Source of the DNA: SAR116 cluster bacterium
Lineage (GTDB): Bacteria; Pseudomonadota; Alphaproteobacteria; Puniceispirillales; Puniceispirillaceae
Direction of reading: 5' to 3'
Length of the DNA stretch: 64,000 bases
Assembly (NCBI GenBank): GCA_004212735.1
Contig: SHBD01000009.1
Location: 1 to 64,000, forward strand
Shown: positions 45,815 through 55,111 of the stretch, in pieces
Position numbering within the stretch: position 1 is the stretch's first letter
Layout of the letters: each line of letters begins with the position of its first letter
Made by a program: the position numbers and the translations under genes
The notes under the pieces: generated by a model
Told to the model about the DNA's origin: nothing
Databases searched by the model: none
The model's input: only the letters and a program-made list of their open reading frames with translations

Positions 45815-46702
45815 TCAGAGGCTGATCCGGCCATTGACAAGATCATCATAGGCCGTGACCAGCTGGCGACAGGCATCCGAAGGGGTGAAGCTGTAGTCAC
45901 CTATCTTGGCAACAGGCGTAACCTCGGCTGCGGTGCCGGTGAGGAAACATTCCTTCATGCTGGCCATATCCTCGGGCTGGAGGTGGCGCTCAACAACCTT
46001 CATCTGCAATGTTTCGGCAAGCCGGATCACGGTTTGGCGGGTGATGCCATTGAGGAAGCAATCGGGAATCGGGGTGTGCAGGGTGCCTTCCTCGTCGATG
46101 AAGAACACATTGGCACCCGTCGCCTCGGCGATGTAGCCACGGTAATCAAGCATCAGCGCATCCTGAAAACCCTTTTTCTCGGCCTCATGCTTTGACAGGG
46201 TGCAGATCATATAAAGACCGGCCGCCTTGGCATGAACAGGTGCGGATTCGGGCGATGGTCGTTTCCATTTGGCAATTTCCAGCGTGATACCGCGCATCTT
46301 TGTTTCTGGATCGAAATAGCTGGGCCATTCCCAGGCAGCGATGGCAACATGCGTTTTCGTCTGCTGCGCCGAAATTGCCATCATCTCCGAACCGCGCCAA
46401 CAAAAGGCCCGCAGATAGCCATCGCTAATGTTGTTTGCTGCCAGCACGGCCATCTTGGCCGCGTCAACCTCCTCGTTGGAATAGGGAATGTCGAAATCAA
46501 GCATCTGGCTGGACGCACGCAAGCGGTCCGTATGATCTGCGCCAGCAAAGATGGTGCCGCCATAGGCACGCTCGCCCTCGAACACCAAACTGGCGTAATG
46601 CAGGCCGTGGCTGAGGGTGTGTGTCTTGGCGTCGCGCCATTCAACCATTTCACCATTGAGCCAGATTAGACCATCACGATCATCAAACGGAATCAGCGCC
46701 AT
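45815..46702 (-). CDS. ilvE: branched-chain amino acid aminotransferase
   Basis: This class IV PLP aminotransferase (295 aa from ATG 46702, MALIPFDDRDGLIWLNGE) catalyses the last step of valine, leucine and isoleucine synthesis. The PLP Lys lies in VHAKAAGLYMICTLSKHEAE, with EATGANVFFID and GITRQTVIRLA later. It is divergent from the marR gene. Confidence 0.95.
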   Translation of the reverse strand: MALIPFDDRDGLIWLNGEMVEWRDAKTHTLSHGLHYASLVFEGERAYGGTIFAGADHTDRLRASSQMLDFDIPYSNEEVDAAKMAVLAANNISDGYLRAFCWRGSEMMAISAQQTKTHVAIAAWEWPSYFDPETKMRGITLEIAKWKRPSPESAPVHAKAAGLYMICTLSKHEAEKKGFQDALMLDYRGYIAEATGANVFFIDEEGTLHTPIPDCFLNGITRQTVIRLAETLQMKVVERHLQPEDMASMKECFLTGTAAEVTPVAKIGDYSFTPSDACRQLVTAYDDLVNGRISL

Positions 46703-46879
46703 TTTTATACTCCTTCGTGCCAACACCGGAGGTCATCGGCTCCGGCGTTTGCGGTTGCCCGGGATGGCCACAGCCTCAATCTGCGATTTTCCCGGCCAAA
46801 GCCCAAATGAATAGTTCCAAATCGGGCGTATTATGGTAATTTGCCACTACGGTAACATCACAGTGGATAATTGGTCAAC

Positions 46880-47374
46880 ATGGCTGACATAAAACCCTTT
46901 GGCAAGGCCCTTTTTCTGCGTGAGGAAGAATTGCGCCGTGGTATTGAATTGATGTATTTCGCCTATCGGGACTTCACCGGAGAGGCTGATTCGATTCTTG
47001 CCGAACAGGATATGGGCCGGGCGCACCACCGGGCCATCTATTTTGTCGGCCGTCACCCAGGCATGCGGGTGAGTGATTTGCTGGCAATCCTCAATATCAC
47101 CAAACAGAGCTTGTCGCGCGTGCTGTCAACGCTGGTCACGGATGGCTATATCATCCAGAAAACCGGCGCTGGCGACAGGCGGCAGAGATTGCTCTATCTT
47201 ACGGAAAAAGGCATCGTGCTCGAGGCGCGCCTGACCGAAGTGCAGGGTCGACGGTTTGCCGCTGCCTATCGCAATGCCGGGGCAAAGGCTGTTGAGGGGT
47301 TTCAGCATGTGTTGCAGGGATTGCTTGACGCCGAAACCCGCAGCCAGATTGACAGGCAGGACCAGAATGAATGA
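46880..47374 (+). CDS. MarR-family regulator (PetP-like)
   Basis: The 164-aa winged-helix regulator contains HPGMRVSDLLAILNITKQSLSRVLSTLV (recognition helix) and the wing GAGDRRQRLLYLTEKG. It lies just upstream of an OmpR-type response regulator, as petP and petR do in Rhodobacter, so a PetP role is likely by position. Its own promoter region, shared with ilvE, has two ggtaa-centred half-repeats that might be an operator. Confidence 0.88.
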   Translation: MADIKPFGKALFLREEELRRGIELMYFAYRDFTGEADSILAEQDMGRAHHRAIYFVGRHPGMRVSDLLAILNITKQSLSRVLSTLVTDGYIIQKTGAGDRRQRLLYLTEKGIVLEARLTEVQGRRFAAAYRNAGAKAVEGFQHVLQGLLDAETRSQIDRQDQNE

Positions 47375-47432
47375 CGTGCCCCGGTCATCCATCGGCTGGG
47401 GGAGGCCTATGGCGTGGGGTCTGAATGTATAT

Positions 47433-47468
47433 GGCGGTCTGGGTGGTCTGGGCGGTCCGGGTGGTCTG
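47433..47468. repeat. 4 x 9-bp repeat between marR and the response regulator
   Basis: Four copies of gg(c/t)ggtctg lie about 20 bases before the GTG start at 47489. In the overlapping frames they read Gly-Gly-Leu or Ser-Gly-Trp. Confidence 0.9.
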
Positions 47469-47488
47469 GCACTGACGGGAGATGTGCG

Positions 47489-48211
47489 GTGAGCGATCAT
47501 CACATTTTGGTCATAGATGATGACGAGAGACTGCGGCTTTTGTTGCGCAGGTTTCTCGAGGAAAGCGGTTTTCGCGTCACCGATGTCGGCAGCACTGCCG
47601 AGGCGCGGAGCATCCTGGCCGGCCTTGCCTTTGACATGCTGATCATTGACATCATGATGCCGGGCGAGACCGGGCTTGAGTTCCTGCAGGATCTGCGCAA
47701 ATCAAACCCGGTGCCAGCGCTGTTCCTGACGGCCTTGTCCGAAACCGAACACCGGATCACGGGGCTGGAATTCGGCGCTGATGACTATATGTCAAAACCG
47801 TTTGAGCCGCGTGAGCTTGTGTTGCGGATTAAATCGATTCTTGGCCGGTCAACGAGTGTGGCGCAGGCAGAAGATGAAACACGCATCGGTTTTGGCCCCT
47901 ATCTGTTCGATATTGATGCCGGCATGCTGACGCGCAATGGTGAGCGTCTGCATATCACCACGGCAGAGCAAAAACTGCTTGGCAGTTTTGCCGCGCGCCC
48001 GGATGAGGTGCTGTCCCGTGACGATCTGGCACTGGCGATGGATGGCAGCATGCAGGGGCGCTCGATCGATGTTGCCGTTGCCAGACTGCGGAGCAAGCTG
48101 GAGCCCGACCCACGCTATCCGGTCTATTTGCAGACAGTGCGCAACCGTGGCTGGCTGCTGCGAACAGACAGTCCGGCAGCAATGAGTGGGAGTGACGATG
48201 CAGCTTCGTAA
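47489..48211 (+). CDS. OmpR-family response regulator (PetR-like)
   Basis: The receiver domain (VIDDDERLRLLLRRFLEESG, phospho-Asp in IIDIMMPGETG, Lys in MSKPFEPREL) is followed by a winged-helix DNA-binding domain (SMQGRSIDVAVARLRSKLE). The start is set at GTG 47489 (VSDHHILVIDDD) with GGGAG upstream. The ATG 47414 alternative adds only repeat-derived residues. The histidine kinase gene overlaps its end, so the two form a pair. Confidence 0.93.
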   Translation: MSDHHILVIDDDERLRLLLRRFLEESGFRVTDVGSTAEARSILAGLAFDMLIIDIMMPGETGLEFLQDLRKSNPVPALFLTALSETEHRITGLEFGADDYMSKPFEPRELVLRIKSILGRSTSVAQAEDETRIGFGPYLFDIDAGMLTRNGERLHITTAEQKLLGSFAARPDEVLSRDDLALAMDGSMQGRSIDVAVARLRSKLEPDPRYPVYLQTVRNRGWLLRTDSPAAMSGSDDAAS

Positions 48212-49517
48212 CGTCCTGCCAAAGACGCTGTTCGGGCGGATGCTCTCGATCATTCTGGTGCCGATGATCTTTGTGCAGGTCATTACCGTTTTCATTTTCT
48301 ATGACCGGCACTGGGACACCGTTACCCGGCATATGGCGAATAATCTGAGCGCCGAGATCAGCATTCTCGTTGACCAACTGGGCAATGCACCCGACGAAGA
48401 ATTGATCGATACAATTAAGAAAACCGGCTGGGAGTATTTCAATTTCCCGATCCAGTTCGACGCCGAGACCCCCTTTGCCGGTAGCAATAGCGACAACCCA
48501 CAAAGCTATGCCGAAGAAATGCTGTGGCGGGCACTTGGAGCCCGTCTGGCGCGCCCGTGGCGCACGAATGTCGATTCCGACCCGCATCTGATCTATGTCG
48601 ATGTGAAATTCGACAATGGCACGCTGCGCATCTATGCCAGCCGCAAGCGGATTTTCTCATCGACAAGCTGGACCTTTATCGGCTGGACGGTGGGATCATC
48701 GATCCTGATGTTCTCTATCGCGCTGTTGTTCATGCGCGGCCAGGTGCGGCCAATCCTGCGGCTTGCCAATGCCGCACGCCAACTTGGGCTGGGACGAGCG
48801 GCACCCGACTATCAGCTTGAGGGGGCGCGCGAAGTGCGGCTTGCCGGACGCGCCTTTCAGGCGATGCGCCACCGGATCATGCGGCAGCTGAATGAACGTA
48901 CCGAAATGCTGGCCGGGGTGAGCCATGATTTGCGAACGCCGCTGACCCGGATAAGGCTGCAGCTGGCACTGATGAAGGACAGCGAGGACGCCGCTGCGAT
49001 CCGCGCCGATCTGGCCGAGATGGAGGATATGATTGACGCTTATCTGTCCTTTGCCGCGGGTGAAGGCGAGGAGGAACCCGAGGAAACGCAGATTGAGACA
49101 CTGCTCGACCGTTTGGTGCGCCAGACAGCCAAAGCGCATGGCTATGACATCCAGATGGCCCAGCTGAATGAGCCCATGCCGGCCTTTCCGGTGCGGCGCA
49201 AATCCATTCAACGGGCCTTTGAGAACATCATTTCAAATGCCATCGCCTATTCGACAAAGACGCGAATCAGCCTGCGTTACCGGAATGATGAGGTGAGCAT
49301 CTTGTTTGACGATGATGGGGCCGGCATTCCCGCCGAACGCCGCGCTGATGCCCTGCGTCCCTTTATTCGACTGGAGGAATCGCGCAACCGGAAAACCGGC
49401 GGTACCGGTCTTGGGCTGTCGATCACCAGCGATATCGTGCTTGGGCATGGCGGCGAGCTGACGCTTGGTGATTCGCCGCTTGGCGGCTTGCGTGTGGCGA
49501 TCAAGCTGCCTGTCTAG
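48198..49517 (+). CDS. EnvZ-like sensor histidine kinase
   Basis: This inner-membrane kinase is about 439 aa. The first membrane helix (MLSIILVPMIFVQVITVFIF) is followed by a periplasmic domain of about 120 residues and a second helix (WTFIGWTVGSSILMFSIALL). HAMP and the phospho-His motif LAGVSHDLRTPLTRIRLQL come next, and the ATPase N and G boxes are FENIISNAIAYS and GTGLGLSI. It overlaps the regulator gene by 14 bases. The stimulus is unknown; osmolarity or envelope state is usual for the family. Confidence 0.93.
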   Translation: MQLRNVLPKTLFGRMLSIILVPMIFVQVITVFIFYDRHWDTVTRHMANNLSAEISILVDQLGNAPDEELIDTIKKTGWEYFNFPIQFDAETPFAGSNSDNPQSYAEEMLWRALGARLARPWRTNVDSDPHLIYVDVKFDNGTLRIYASRKRIFSSTSWTFIGWTVGSSILMFSIALLFMRGQVRPILRLANAARQLGLGRAAPDYQLEGAREVRLAGRAFQAMRHRIMRQLNERTEMLAGVSHDLRTPLTRIRLQLALMKDSEDAAAIRADLAEMEDMIDAYLSFAAGEGEEEPEETQIETLLDRLVRQTAKAHGYDIQMAQLNEPMPAFPVRRKSIQRAFENIISNAIAYSTKTRISLRYRNDEVSILFDDDGAGIPAERRADALRPFIRLEESRNRKTGGTGLGLSITSDIVLGHGGELTLGDSPLGGLRVAIKLPV

Positions 49518-49542
49518 CCGGCACCGAAAGATTTTAGGTGGG

Positions 49543-49908
49543 CTAGTGCAGGCGGCTGCCATCCAGGGCCGGTTGGTCAGGGGCCACGAGCACAATCGCA
49601 CCAGCCGCATCATTGACACCAAGGGTCAACACCTCAGACATGAACGGGCCAATCTGGCGCGGCGGGAAATTGACCACCGCCATCACCTGCCGACCGACAA
49701 GCGTTTCCGGCGTATAGAGCGTGGTGATCTGCGCCGAGGATTTTTTCCGGCCAATCTCGGGGCCAAAATCAATCACCAGCTTGAATGCGGGTTTGCGTGC
49801 CTCGGGAAAGGGTAACGCCTCGACAATCGTGCCGCACCGAATGTCCAGTTTCAGAAACTCATCGAAGCTGACCGGATCCGGCCCGGCCTGTGCGCTGTCA
49901 TCCGCCAT
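49543..49908 (-). CDS. csaA: CsaA-type tRNA-binding-domain protein
   Basis: The 121-aa OB-fold protein matches CsaA, a dimeric tRNA-binding protein proposed to act as a secretion chaperone in Bacillus. Motifs include LDIRCGTIVEALPFPEARKP and VMAVVNFPPRQIGPFMSEVL. It is convergent with the kinase gene. Confidence 0.9.
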   Translation of the reverse strand: MADDSAQAGPDPVSFDEFLKLDIRCGTIVEALPFPEARKPAFKLVIDFGPEIGRKKSSAQITTLYTPETLVGRQVMAVVNFPPRQIGPFMSEVLTLGVNDAAGAIVLVAPDQPALDGSRLH

Positions 49909-49941
49909 TGTCGTCTGTCCCTAATTAGTCCCGCTGTCTTG

Positions 49942-49963
49942 TCTCTTTGATGTCTCTTTGATG
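49942..49963. repeat. 11-bp tandem repeat upstream of csaA
   Basis: Two perfect copies of tctctttgatg are followed by a decayed third. The unit is not a multiple of three. Confidence 0.88.
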
Positions 49964-49987
49964 TCTTTTGAAATCCTGTTGCCGAAT

Positions 49988-50674
49988 TTATTGATAGCGG
50001 TCCTGCGGCAGATCATCATCACCGCCTAAGGGGAAACCATCATCCGCCGTTGCGCCGTCACTAGCCGCAGCGTCACCGCCATGGCCCAAAACCCGCAGGG
50101 TGCGTCCCCATTCCTCGGCCTGCGAGAGACGGGTGTCAATCGCCTTCATGGTATGAGACAGATCAGCGGTTTCATCTTTCTGCCATTCACGCGCCACCAG
50201 CATGGCCACAATGACAACGCCGCGGACCCGGGCCTCGCCGCGCAGACCGGCCAGATCATCACCGACCATCCGCAACAGCGCGCGCATCGCCTGACCCAGA
50301 GAGTCAAGGAGCCGGATGCCAAGCTGCGGGTCGCGCCGCGCCGCCGCATCAAGCGTGGCAATCTGCGCTTTGTAGGGAGCATAGACCTCAAACCGGTGCA
50401 TCAGTGATTCCAGAATTTTCTCGCGGATTGTCACCTCACCCGCATCCTCAATGTCGGTAAGACTCTCAAGCAATGCCTGTCGGTCAAGCCTTCTGAGCTG
50501 ATGCAGGATCAAGGCGGTAACAGAGCCCGCAGCGGCGCGCGCTGCAGACGGGCTGATCTCCGCCTGACGGGCGATCTCGTCAAGGTCAAGCGCCGCCGGT
50601 GTCAGTGTCGCAAGCTGGTCCCAGGCGGCATCGGCGAGCCGGTCCATGATCGCATTTGTCGTCGTGCTGTCCAT
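49988..50674 (-). CDS. COQ9-family ubiquinone biosynthesis protein
   Basis: COQ9 proteins have a TetR-like fold that binds lipids and present quinone intermediates to the COQ7-type hydroxylase. The 228-aa protein has the N-terminal helix-turn-helix-like DLDEIARQAEISPSAARAAAG and the COQ9 C-terminal region WQKDETADLSHTMKAIDTRLSQAEEW. It fits with ubiK nearby and with the bc1 complex that uses ubiquinol. Confidence 0.9.
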   Translation of the reverse strand: MDSTTTNAIMDRLADAAWDQLATLTPAALDLDEIARQAEISPSAARAAAGSVTALILHQLRRLDRQALLESLTDIEDAGEVTIREKILESLMHRFEVYAPYKAQIATLDAAARRDPQLGIRLLDSLGQAMRALLRMVGDDLAGLRGEARVRGVVIVAMLVAREWQKDETADLSHTMKAIDTRLSQAEEWGRTLRVLGHGGDAAASDGATADDGFPLGGDDDLPQDRYQ

Positions 50675-50878
50675 TGCGCTGTTCCCGTTGATATTTCAGT
50701 GTCCGGATGTTGCGGTTTCCGGTCATCCACCTGATGTGAAGATGGGGCAAGCCAACCGGCGGGTCAAGCGTTGGCCGGAAGGTGGTTGCTTATTCATCAG
50801 CCGTGATCAGGCCGTGGTCAGGGATTGACCACCAACAGGGGAGACATCTGGCGGTGCGGCGAGAGCGCCAGCGACAGA

Positions 50879-51706
50879 TCAGCTGCCAAGCTCAAGCGAA
50901 CGGTCACGCGCCGCAATGATTGCCCGTTTCATCAACGGTGCCAGCCCATCATCATCCATCAGCACCGCAAGCGCCGCCGCTGTGGTGCCGCCCTTGCTGG
51001 TGACATTGACACGCAGCTGTGAGGGAGGATCATCGGACGCAGCGATCAACTCGCCAGCGCCAGCGACAGTCGCCTCAGCAAGCTGTTGCGACAACGCGGC
51101 CGGCAGCCCGGCAGCAATGCCTGCCGCGGTCATCGTCTCGGCCAGCAGGAACACATAGGCTGGCCCAGAACCGGAAACGGCGGTAACCGCATCCATCAGC
51201 CCCTCATCATCGATGGTGACAACCGCGCCAACGGCAGTGAGCAGTTGCGCCGCAAGTGCAGCAATCGCCGCTGGGGCATCGGCGGTATAGAGGACGGTGA
51301 CACCCTTGCCAATCGCCGCTGGCGTGTTTGGCATCGAACGCAGAACCAGCGCATCGGAGCCATCGGCATTTTTTGGCAGGCGCGCGGTCAACCAGTCGGT
51401 TGGGATGCCGGCGGCAATCGACAGAAAGGCCGTGTCAGAACCAGCAATGCCGCCAAGTGTGGCAATCGCATCGTCCATTATCTGTGGCTTGACGGCAAGA
51501 ACAACCATCTGGCTTGGACGATCAGCGGCCGCAGCGGCCGCGGCACAATCGTCAAACAGCCTGACATTGGTGTATGAGCTGGTCCAAGCAAGCGCATCGT
51601 GATGCGGCTCAACAATGGCAAAATCAGCATCAAGCGTGGCATCATTGAGCCAGCCCTGCAGCATCGCACTGCCCATCTTGCCACAGCCTATGAGCGTGAT
51701 CAGCAT
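50879..51706 (-). CDS. proC: pyrroline-5-carboxylate reductase
   Basis: ProC makes proline from pyrroline-5-carboxylate using NAD(P)H. The protein (275 aa from ATG 51706, MLITLIGCGKMGSAMLQGW) has the Rossmann loop GCGKMG and the family signature region AVSGSGPAYVFLLAETM. It starts four bases after the ybjN stop; ATG 51724 is a longer alternative that overlaps ybjN. Confidence 0.95.
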   Translation of the reverse strand: MLITLIGCGKMGSAMLQGWLNDATLDADFAIVEPHHDALAWTSSYTNVRLFDDCAAAAAAADRPSQMVVLAVKPQIMDDAIATLGGIAGSDTAFLSIAAGIPTDWLTARLPKNADGSDALVLRSMPNTPAAIGKGVTVLYTADAPAAIAALAAQLLTAVGAVVTIDDEGLMDAVTAVSGSGPAYVFLLAETMTAAGIAAGLPAALSQQLAEATVAGAGELIAASDDPPSQLRVNVTSKGGTTAAALAVLMDDDGLAPLMKRAIIAARDRSLELGS

Positions 51707-51710
51707 TGCC

Positions 51711-52226
51711 TCATGCCTCCCCATCAGTGCGCATCAGAACGGCCATCGCCGCCTCGGCGGCAGCCATCTTGCCATGCGCCACCTGATAAATTGCCGGATA
51801 GGCCTGCTCGCACTCGCCAAGCATGAAATCGACGACATCCTCGATCTGTTCGGGCGTGGCACCCCCAGCCCCCCGCAGCGCCAGTGTGTGCCGCAGTTCC
51901 AGCTCGCACGCATTGAGATCAAGCGCCAGATGGCCGATATGAACATCCTGATTGAGCAGGGCCGCAAGCAGCGCCAACTCGCCGAGCTGTTCCTCTTCGG
52001 CATGGACATCAATCCGGCAGGTCACCTGCATGGTCTCATCGAAACGCCGCCAGGTGACGGCAAGCTGATAATCAGACCAGCGCCCCGGCACCTCAGCCAG
52101 CACGGCGTCGTGATTGCGCTCGCGCACCTGCCAGTCCTGCCGGGCGACAAATTTTGTCACCAGATCGATCGGATGGGCGAGGCCGGCTTCATTTGTGCGG
52201 TTCTGGCCTGATGAATGTGATGTCAT
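51711..52226 (-). CDS. YbjN-domain protein
   Basis: The 171-aa protein carries the YbjN domain (type III secretion chaperone-like fold) often found just upstream of proC in alphaproteobacteria. Visible features are VPGRWSDYQLAVTWRRFDETMQV, then ELALLAALLNQDVHIGHLAL and the terminal helix. The molecular role is not known. Confidence 0.8.
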   Translation of the reverse strand: MTSHSSGQNRTNEAGLAHPIDLVTKFVARQDWQVRERNHDAVLAEVPGRWSDYQLAVTWRRFDETMQVTCRIDVHAEEEQLGELALLAALLNQDVHIGHLALDLNACELELRHTLALRGAGGATPEQIEDVVDFMLGECEQAYPAIYQVAHGKMAAAEAAMAVLMRTDGEA

Positions 52227-52310
52227 GAGATGAGCGTCCCGAATGCGGTGTCTGGATCCCTAAGATGCCGCAGGCAGGAACTTCATTCAACACAATATTT
52301 TGTGGGTGAC

Positions 52311-52319
52311 TTATCCACA
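52311..52319 (+). promoter_or_regulatory. isolated DnaA-box consensus site
   Basis: TTATCCACA occurs in an AT-rich 218-base gap between ybjN and ubiK, near TTTTGTGGG and TGTTGTGGT. A single site this long can occur by chance. Confidence 0.3.
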
Positions 52320-52377
52320 TACCACATGGTGTTGTGGTTTTATGGTTTCCAAAAGGTCGAATCCGCACAAAACCACC

Positions 52378-52407
52378 AGTTTGACACTAGTTTGACACCA
52401 GTTTGAC
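52378..52407. repeat. 11-bp tandem repeat downstream of ubiK
   Basis: 2.7 copies of agtttgacacc lie in non-coding DNA. The unit is not a multiple of three. Confidence 0.9.
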
Positions 52408-52444
52408 GATGGCCGGGTGCAGCTTTGGTGGAGGAAAGAGAGAA

Positions 52445-52774
52445 TCAGGAGGCTGATTTTTTTCTGGCGGGCCGCGTCTTTTTCGCCGCGGCAGTCTTTT
52501 TGGCCGCTTTGCGGGCTGGCGATTCTTTCGTTTTTGCGCGGGGTGATTCGCCAACGGCGGGGCCAGCCTCCAGAACGGCCACCCGAGCCGCCAGTGCCTC
52601 ATGCCGGGTGCGCAGCGCGTCAAACTCCTCACGCGTCACAAGGCCACGCGCATTGAGAGCGCGTTCCATGCGCTGACGGATCATATTATCGATCTCCTCG
52701 CGCGCACCACCAAGGGCAGTCGCGGCCCCGTTCGCCATTTTGGCAATATCACTGATGAAATTCGACCGCCGCAT
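52445..52774 (-). CDS. ubiK: UbiK/BMFP-type accessory factor
   Basis: UbiK is a small membrane-fusogenic coiled-coil protein that supports aerobic ubiquinone synthesis. The 109-aa protein has the amphipathic N-terminus MRRSNFISDIAKMANGAATALGG-type segment followed by MERALNARGLVTREEFDALR and a trimeric coiled coil (RHEALAARVAVLEA). A Lys/Ala/Pro-rich tail of about 35 residues follows. Confidence 0.88.
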   Translation of the reverse strand: MRRSNFISDIAKMANGAATALGGAREEIDNMIRQRMERALNARGLVTREEFDALRTRHEALAARVAVLEAGPAVGESPRAKTKESPARKAAKKTAAAKKTRPARKKSAS

Positions 52775-53024
52775 CTTGCTGTTCCCGTCTTTCTGCGCTG
52801 CCGCCCGCTTCTGGGTGATTGCAGGCGTTGAGCCCGCTAACCGACATCGCCTTTTGTAACTATTTATACTCTTGCATAGGTTTATTTATGTGGTCTCGGC
52901 GGTTATTCCAATACCACATGAGGCGCATTTGCGATAAAGTTGTGCATATTTTCACGTTGGGGGCAGCCCTGTTGCCAGCCCCCTTGCCACCACTTTTGGC
53001 ACGAAACAACGGACATCAGGCATC

Positions 53025-53831
53025 ATGACAGACACGCCAACCGGTATCATCCTTCCTGAATTCAATCCCTTTGCGATCGAGTTTGGCGGCTTTGGAGTCC
53101 GTTGGTACGCCCTTGCCTATATCGCCGGATTGCTGCTTGGCTATTATCTGTTGCGGCGCGAAGCGGGACGACCCGGTGCGCCGATGAGCGTCGGTCAGCT
53201 CGACTCGCTGCTCAATCATGTTTTGCTTGGCATCATTCTGGGCGGGCGGCTTGGCTATGTGATGTTCTACAACCCGGCATTTTTCATCAGCAATCCGCTT
53301 GAAATTTTCAAGATCTGGCAAGGTGGCATGGCCTTTCACGGTGGGCTTTTGGGCGTGACGCTGGCGATGATCCTGTTTGCCCGCCACCACGCCATCCCGG
53401 TTCTCAAGGTCTCGGACAGGGTGTCTATGGTGCTGCCAATCGGTCTGTTTCTGGGCCGCCTGTCAAATTTCATCAATGGCGAGCTGATTGGCCGGGTGAG
53501 CGAGGTGCCTTGGGCGATGGTGTTTCCGAAAAGTGATGGTGCACCGCGCCACCCGAGCCAGCTCTATGAGGCCGGGCTTGAGGGGCTGTGTCTTGGGCTG
53601 GCCATGCTGATTGTGGTGCGGCGGGGATGGCTTGACCGGCCCGGGCGGATCACCGGCCTGATGCTGACCGGATATGGCTTGGCCCGCTATCTGGTTGAAT
53701 TTGTCCGCGAGCCGGACACGCATCTGGGCTTGCTGGTTGGTGGCTTGACGATGGGACAGCTGTTATGTCTGCCGATGATTGCGGCAGGGCTGTATCTGCT
53801 GCAATATGGCCGTAACCAGCGGCAGGTGTGA
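53025..53831 (+). CDS. lgt: prolipoprotein diacylglyceryl transferase
   Basis: Lgt attaches diacylglycerol to lipobox cysteines in the inner membrane. The 268-aa protein has several membrane helices and the signature GRLSNFINGELIGR containing essential Arg and Asn residues, with MAFHGGLLGV earlier. Both large metallopeptidases and the 36.8-kb lipoprotein would be its clients. The midA gene begins three bases after its stop. Confidence 0.96.
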   Translation: MTDTPTGIILPEFNPFAIEFGGFGVRWYALAYIAGLLLGYYLLRREAGRPGAPMSVGQLDSLLNHVLLGIILGGRLGYVMFYNPAFFISNPLEIFKIWQGGMAFHGGLLGVTLAMILFARHHAIPVLKVSDRVSMVLPIGLFLGRLSNFINGELIGRVSEVPWAMVFPKSDGAPRHPSQLYEAGLEGLCLGLAMLIVVRRGWLDRPGRITGLMLTGYGLARYLVEFVREPDTHLGLLVGGLTMGQLLCLPMIAAGLYLLQYGRNQRQV

Positions 53832-53833
53832 AT

Positions 53834-53875
53834 ATGCCGAACCCCCCTGAGACCATGCCGAACGCCCCTGAGACC
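53834..53875 (+). repeat. 2 x 21-bp repeat that duplicates the midA start codon
   Basis: Two 21-bp units beginning atgccgaac end at the third ATG; they differ at one base. Each encodes MPN(P/A)PET. Confidence 0.95.
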
Positions 53876-55111
53876 ATGTCAGAAACGACACAGGATACAG
53901 CGCTTGGTGAGCGGCTTGCCACCCAGATTCGGACCGCCGGCCCGATGGGCGTGGACAGCTTCATGGCCGCCTGTCTGGGTGATGCCAGCGATGGCTATTA
54001 TCAGCATAACGACCCCTTTGGCGTTGCCGGCGATTTCATCACTGCGCCAGAGATTTCCGGCCTGTTTGGCGAGATGTGCGGACTGTATCTGGCGCATATG
54101 TTCGAGCTGGCAGGACAGCCCGGGGACGCTGTTATTGTCGAGCTTGGCCCAGGGCGCGGAACCTTGATGCGGGATATGCGCAGCGTCTGGCAAACGCTGA
54201 TGCCGGTGCTGGCCAGCAGACCGGTCCATCTGGTCGAGACCAGCCCCGCGCTGCGCCGGGCGCAGGCGGCAGTGATTGCGGCAGATGGCACAGCGCCTAA
54301 TGCACCGGGCGCGCCAGAGATCAAATGGCATGACGATGTCGCGAGTCTGCCGGAGGTGCCGCTTTTTGGCATCGCCAACGAATTTTTTGACGCGCTGGCG
54401 GTGGCGCAATGCGTCTGGCGTGGCAGTGCGGCAGAAGGTGGCTGGCATCACCGGCTTGTCGGGTTGCGCGGTGATGATTTCAGCTTTGTCGATGGCCCGG
54501 CACTAAGCACGGCCGAACTGGCAGATTACGCCGCCGCCCTGCTCCCGGAACCGGCCGATGGCGATATCGCCGAAATATGCGCGGCAGGTGATCAGGTGAT
54601 TGACACGCTGGCGCGACGGATCAGCCGGCATGGTGGGGCCATGCTGATTGTTGATTATGGCCGCAATGGCAACGCCGGCGACAGTTTGCAGGCCGTTGCC
54701 GACCACAGGCCCGTGGATGTGTTTCACCAACCGGGAACGGCCGATCTGTCGCATTGGGTGGATTTTGCCGCGCTGTCCCGAAGCGCCGTCGCCCATGGGT
54801 GCCGGTTGATCGGGCCGGTGCCGCAGGGCCGGTTTCTGATGCGCATCGGCCTTGCCCAGCGCGCCGAACAGGCCGGATCGCATGGCGAGGCAGAGGAACG
54901 CCGCAGCCTTTTGGCGGCGGTTGACAGGCTGACCAGCCCGGCGCAGATGGGCGAGGTGTTCAAGGTGGCGCTTCTGGTGCCGCAGGGCACCGGCAAGCCG
55001 CCCGGCTTTGAGAGCGAGGCAGCGTCACCCGCGATGAAGGAGTCGGGGCCAGAGTTGGGTATTGGTTCGAATGAAGGCCCCCGAGGGAACAGAGGGAATG
55101 GAGGCGCATGA
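53834..55111 (+). CDS. MidA/NDUFAF7-family SAM-dependent methyltransferase
   Basis: This methyltransferase of about 425 aa belongs to the group that in mitochondria methylates an arginine of complex I subunit NDUFS2. Motifs are DGYYQHNDPFGVAGDFITAPE, VELGPGRGTLMRDM (SAM loop), NEFFDALAVAQ and VDYGRNG. A 21-bp duplication at the 5' end supplies ATGs at 53834, 53855 and 53876, all in frame. The conserved protein begins after the last, so the true start is uncertain. lgt-midA-pgeF is a common alphaproteobacterial order. Confidence 0.92.
   Translation: MPNPPETMPNAPETMSETTQDTALGERLATQIRTAGPMGVDSFMAACLGDASDGYYQHNDPFGVAGDFITAPEISGLFGEMCGLYLAHMFELAGQPGDAVIVELGPGRGTLMRDMRSVWQTLMPVLASRPVHLVETSPALRRAQAAVIAADGTAPNAPGAPEIKWHDDVASLPEVPLFGIANEFFDALAVAQCVWRGSAAEGGWHHRLVGLRGDDFSFVDGPALSTAELADYAAALLPEPADGDIAEICAAGDQVIDTLARRISRHGGAMLIVDYGRNGNAGDSLQAVADHRPVDVFHQPGTADLSHWVDFAALSRSAVAHGCRLIGPVPQGRFLMRIGLAQRAEQAGSHGEAEERRSLLAAVDRLTSPAQMGEVFKVALLVPQGTGKPPGFESEAASPAMKESGPELGIGSNEGPRGNRGNGGA

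Noticed and set aside
47367-47492. Gly-rich 41-codon frame between marR and the response regulator
   Set aside because: It overlaps both neighbours' start or stop signals, but its content comes from a 9-bp repeat and it has no recognisable feature.
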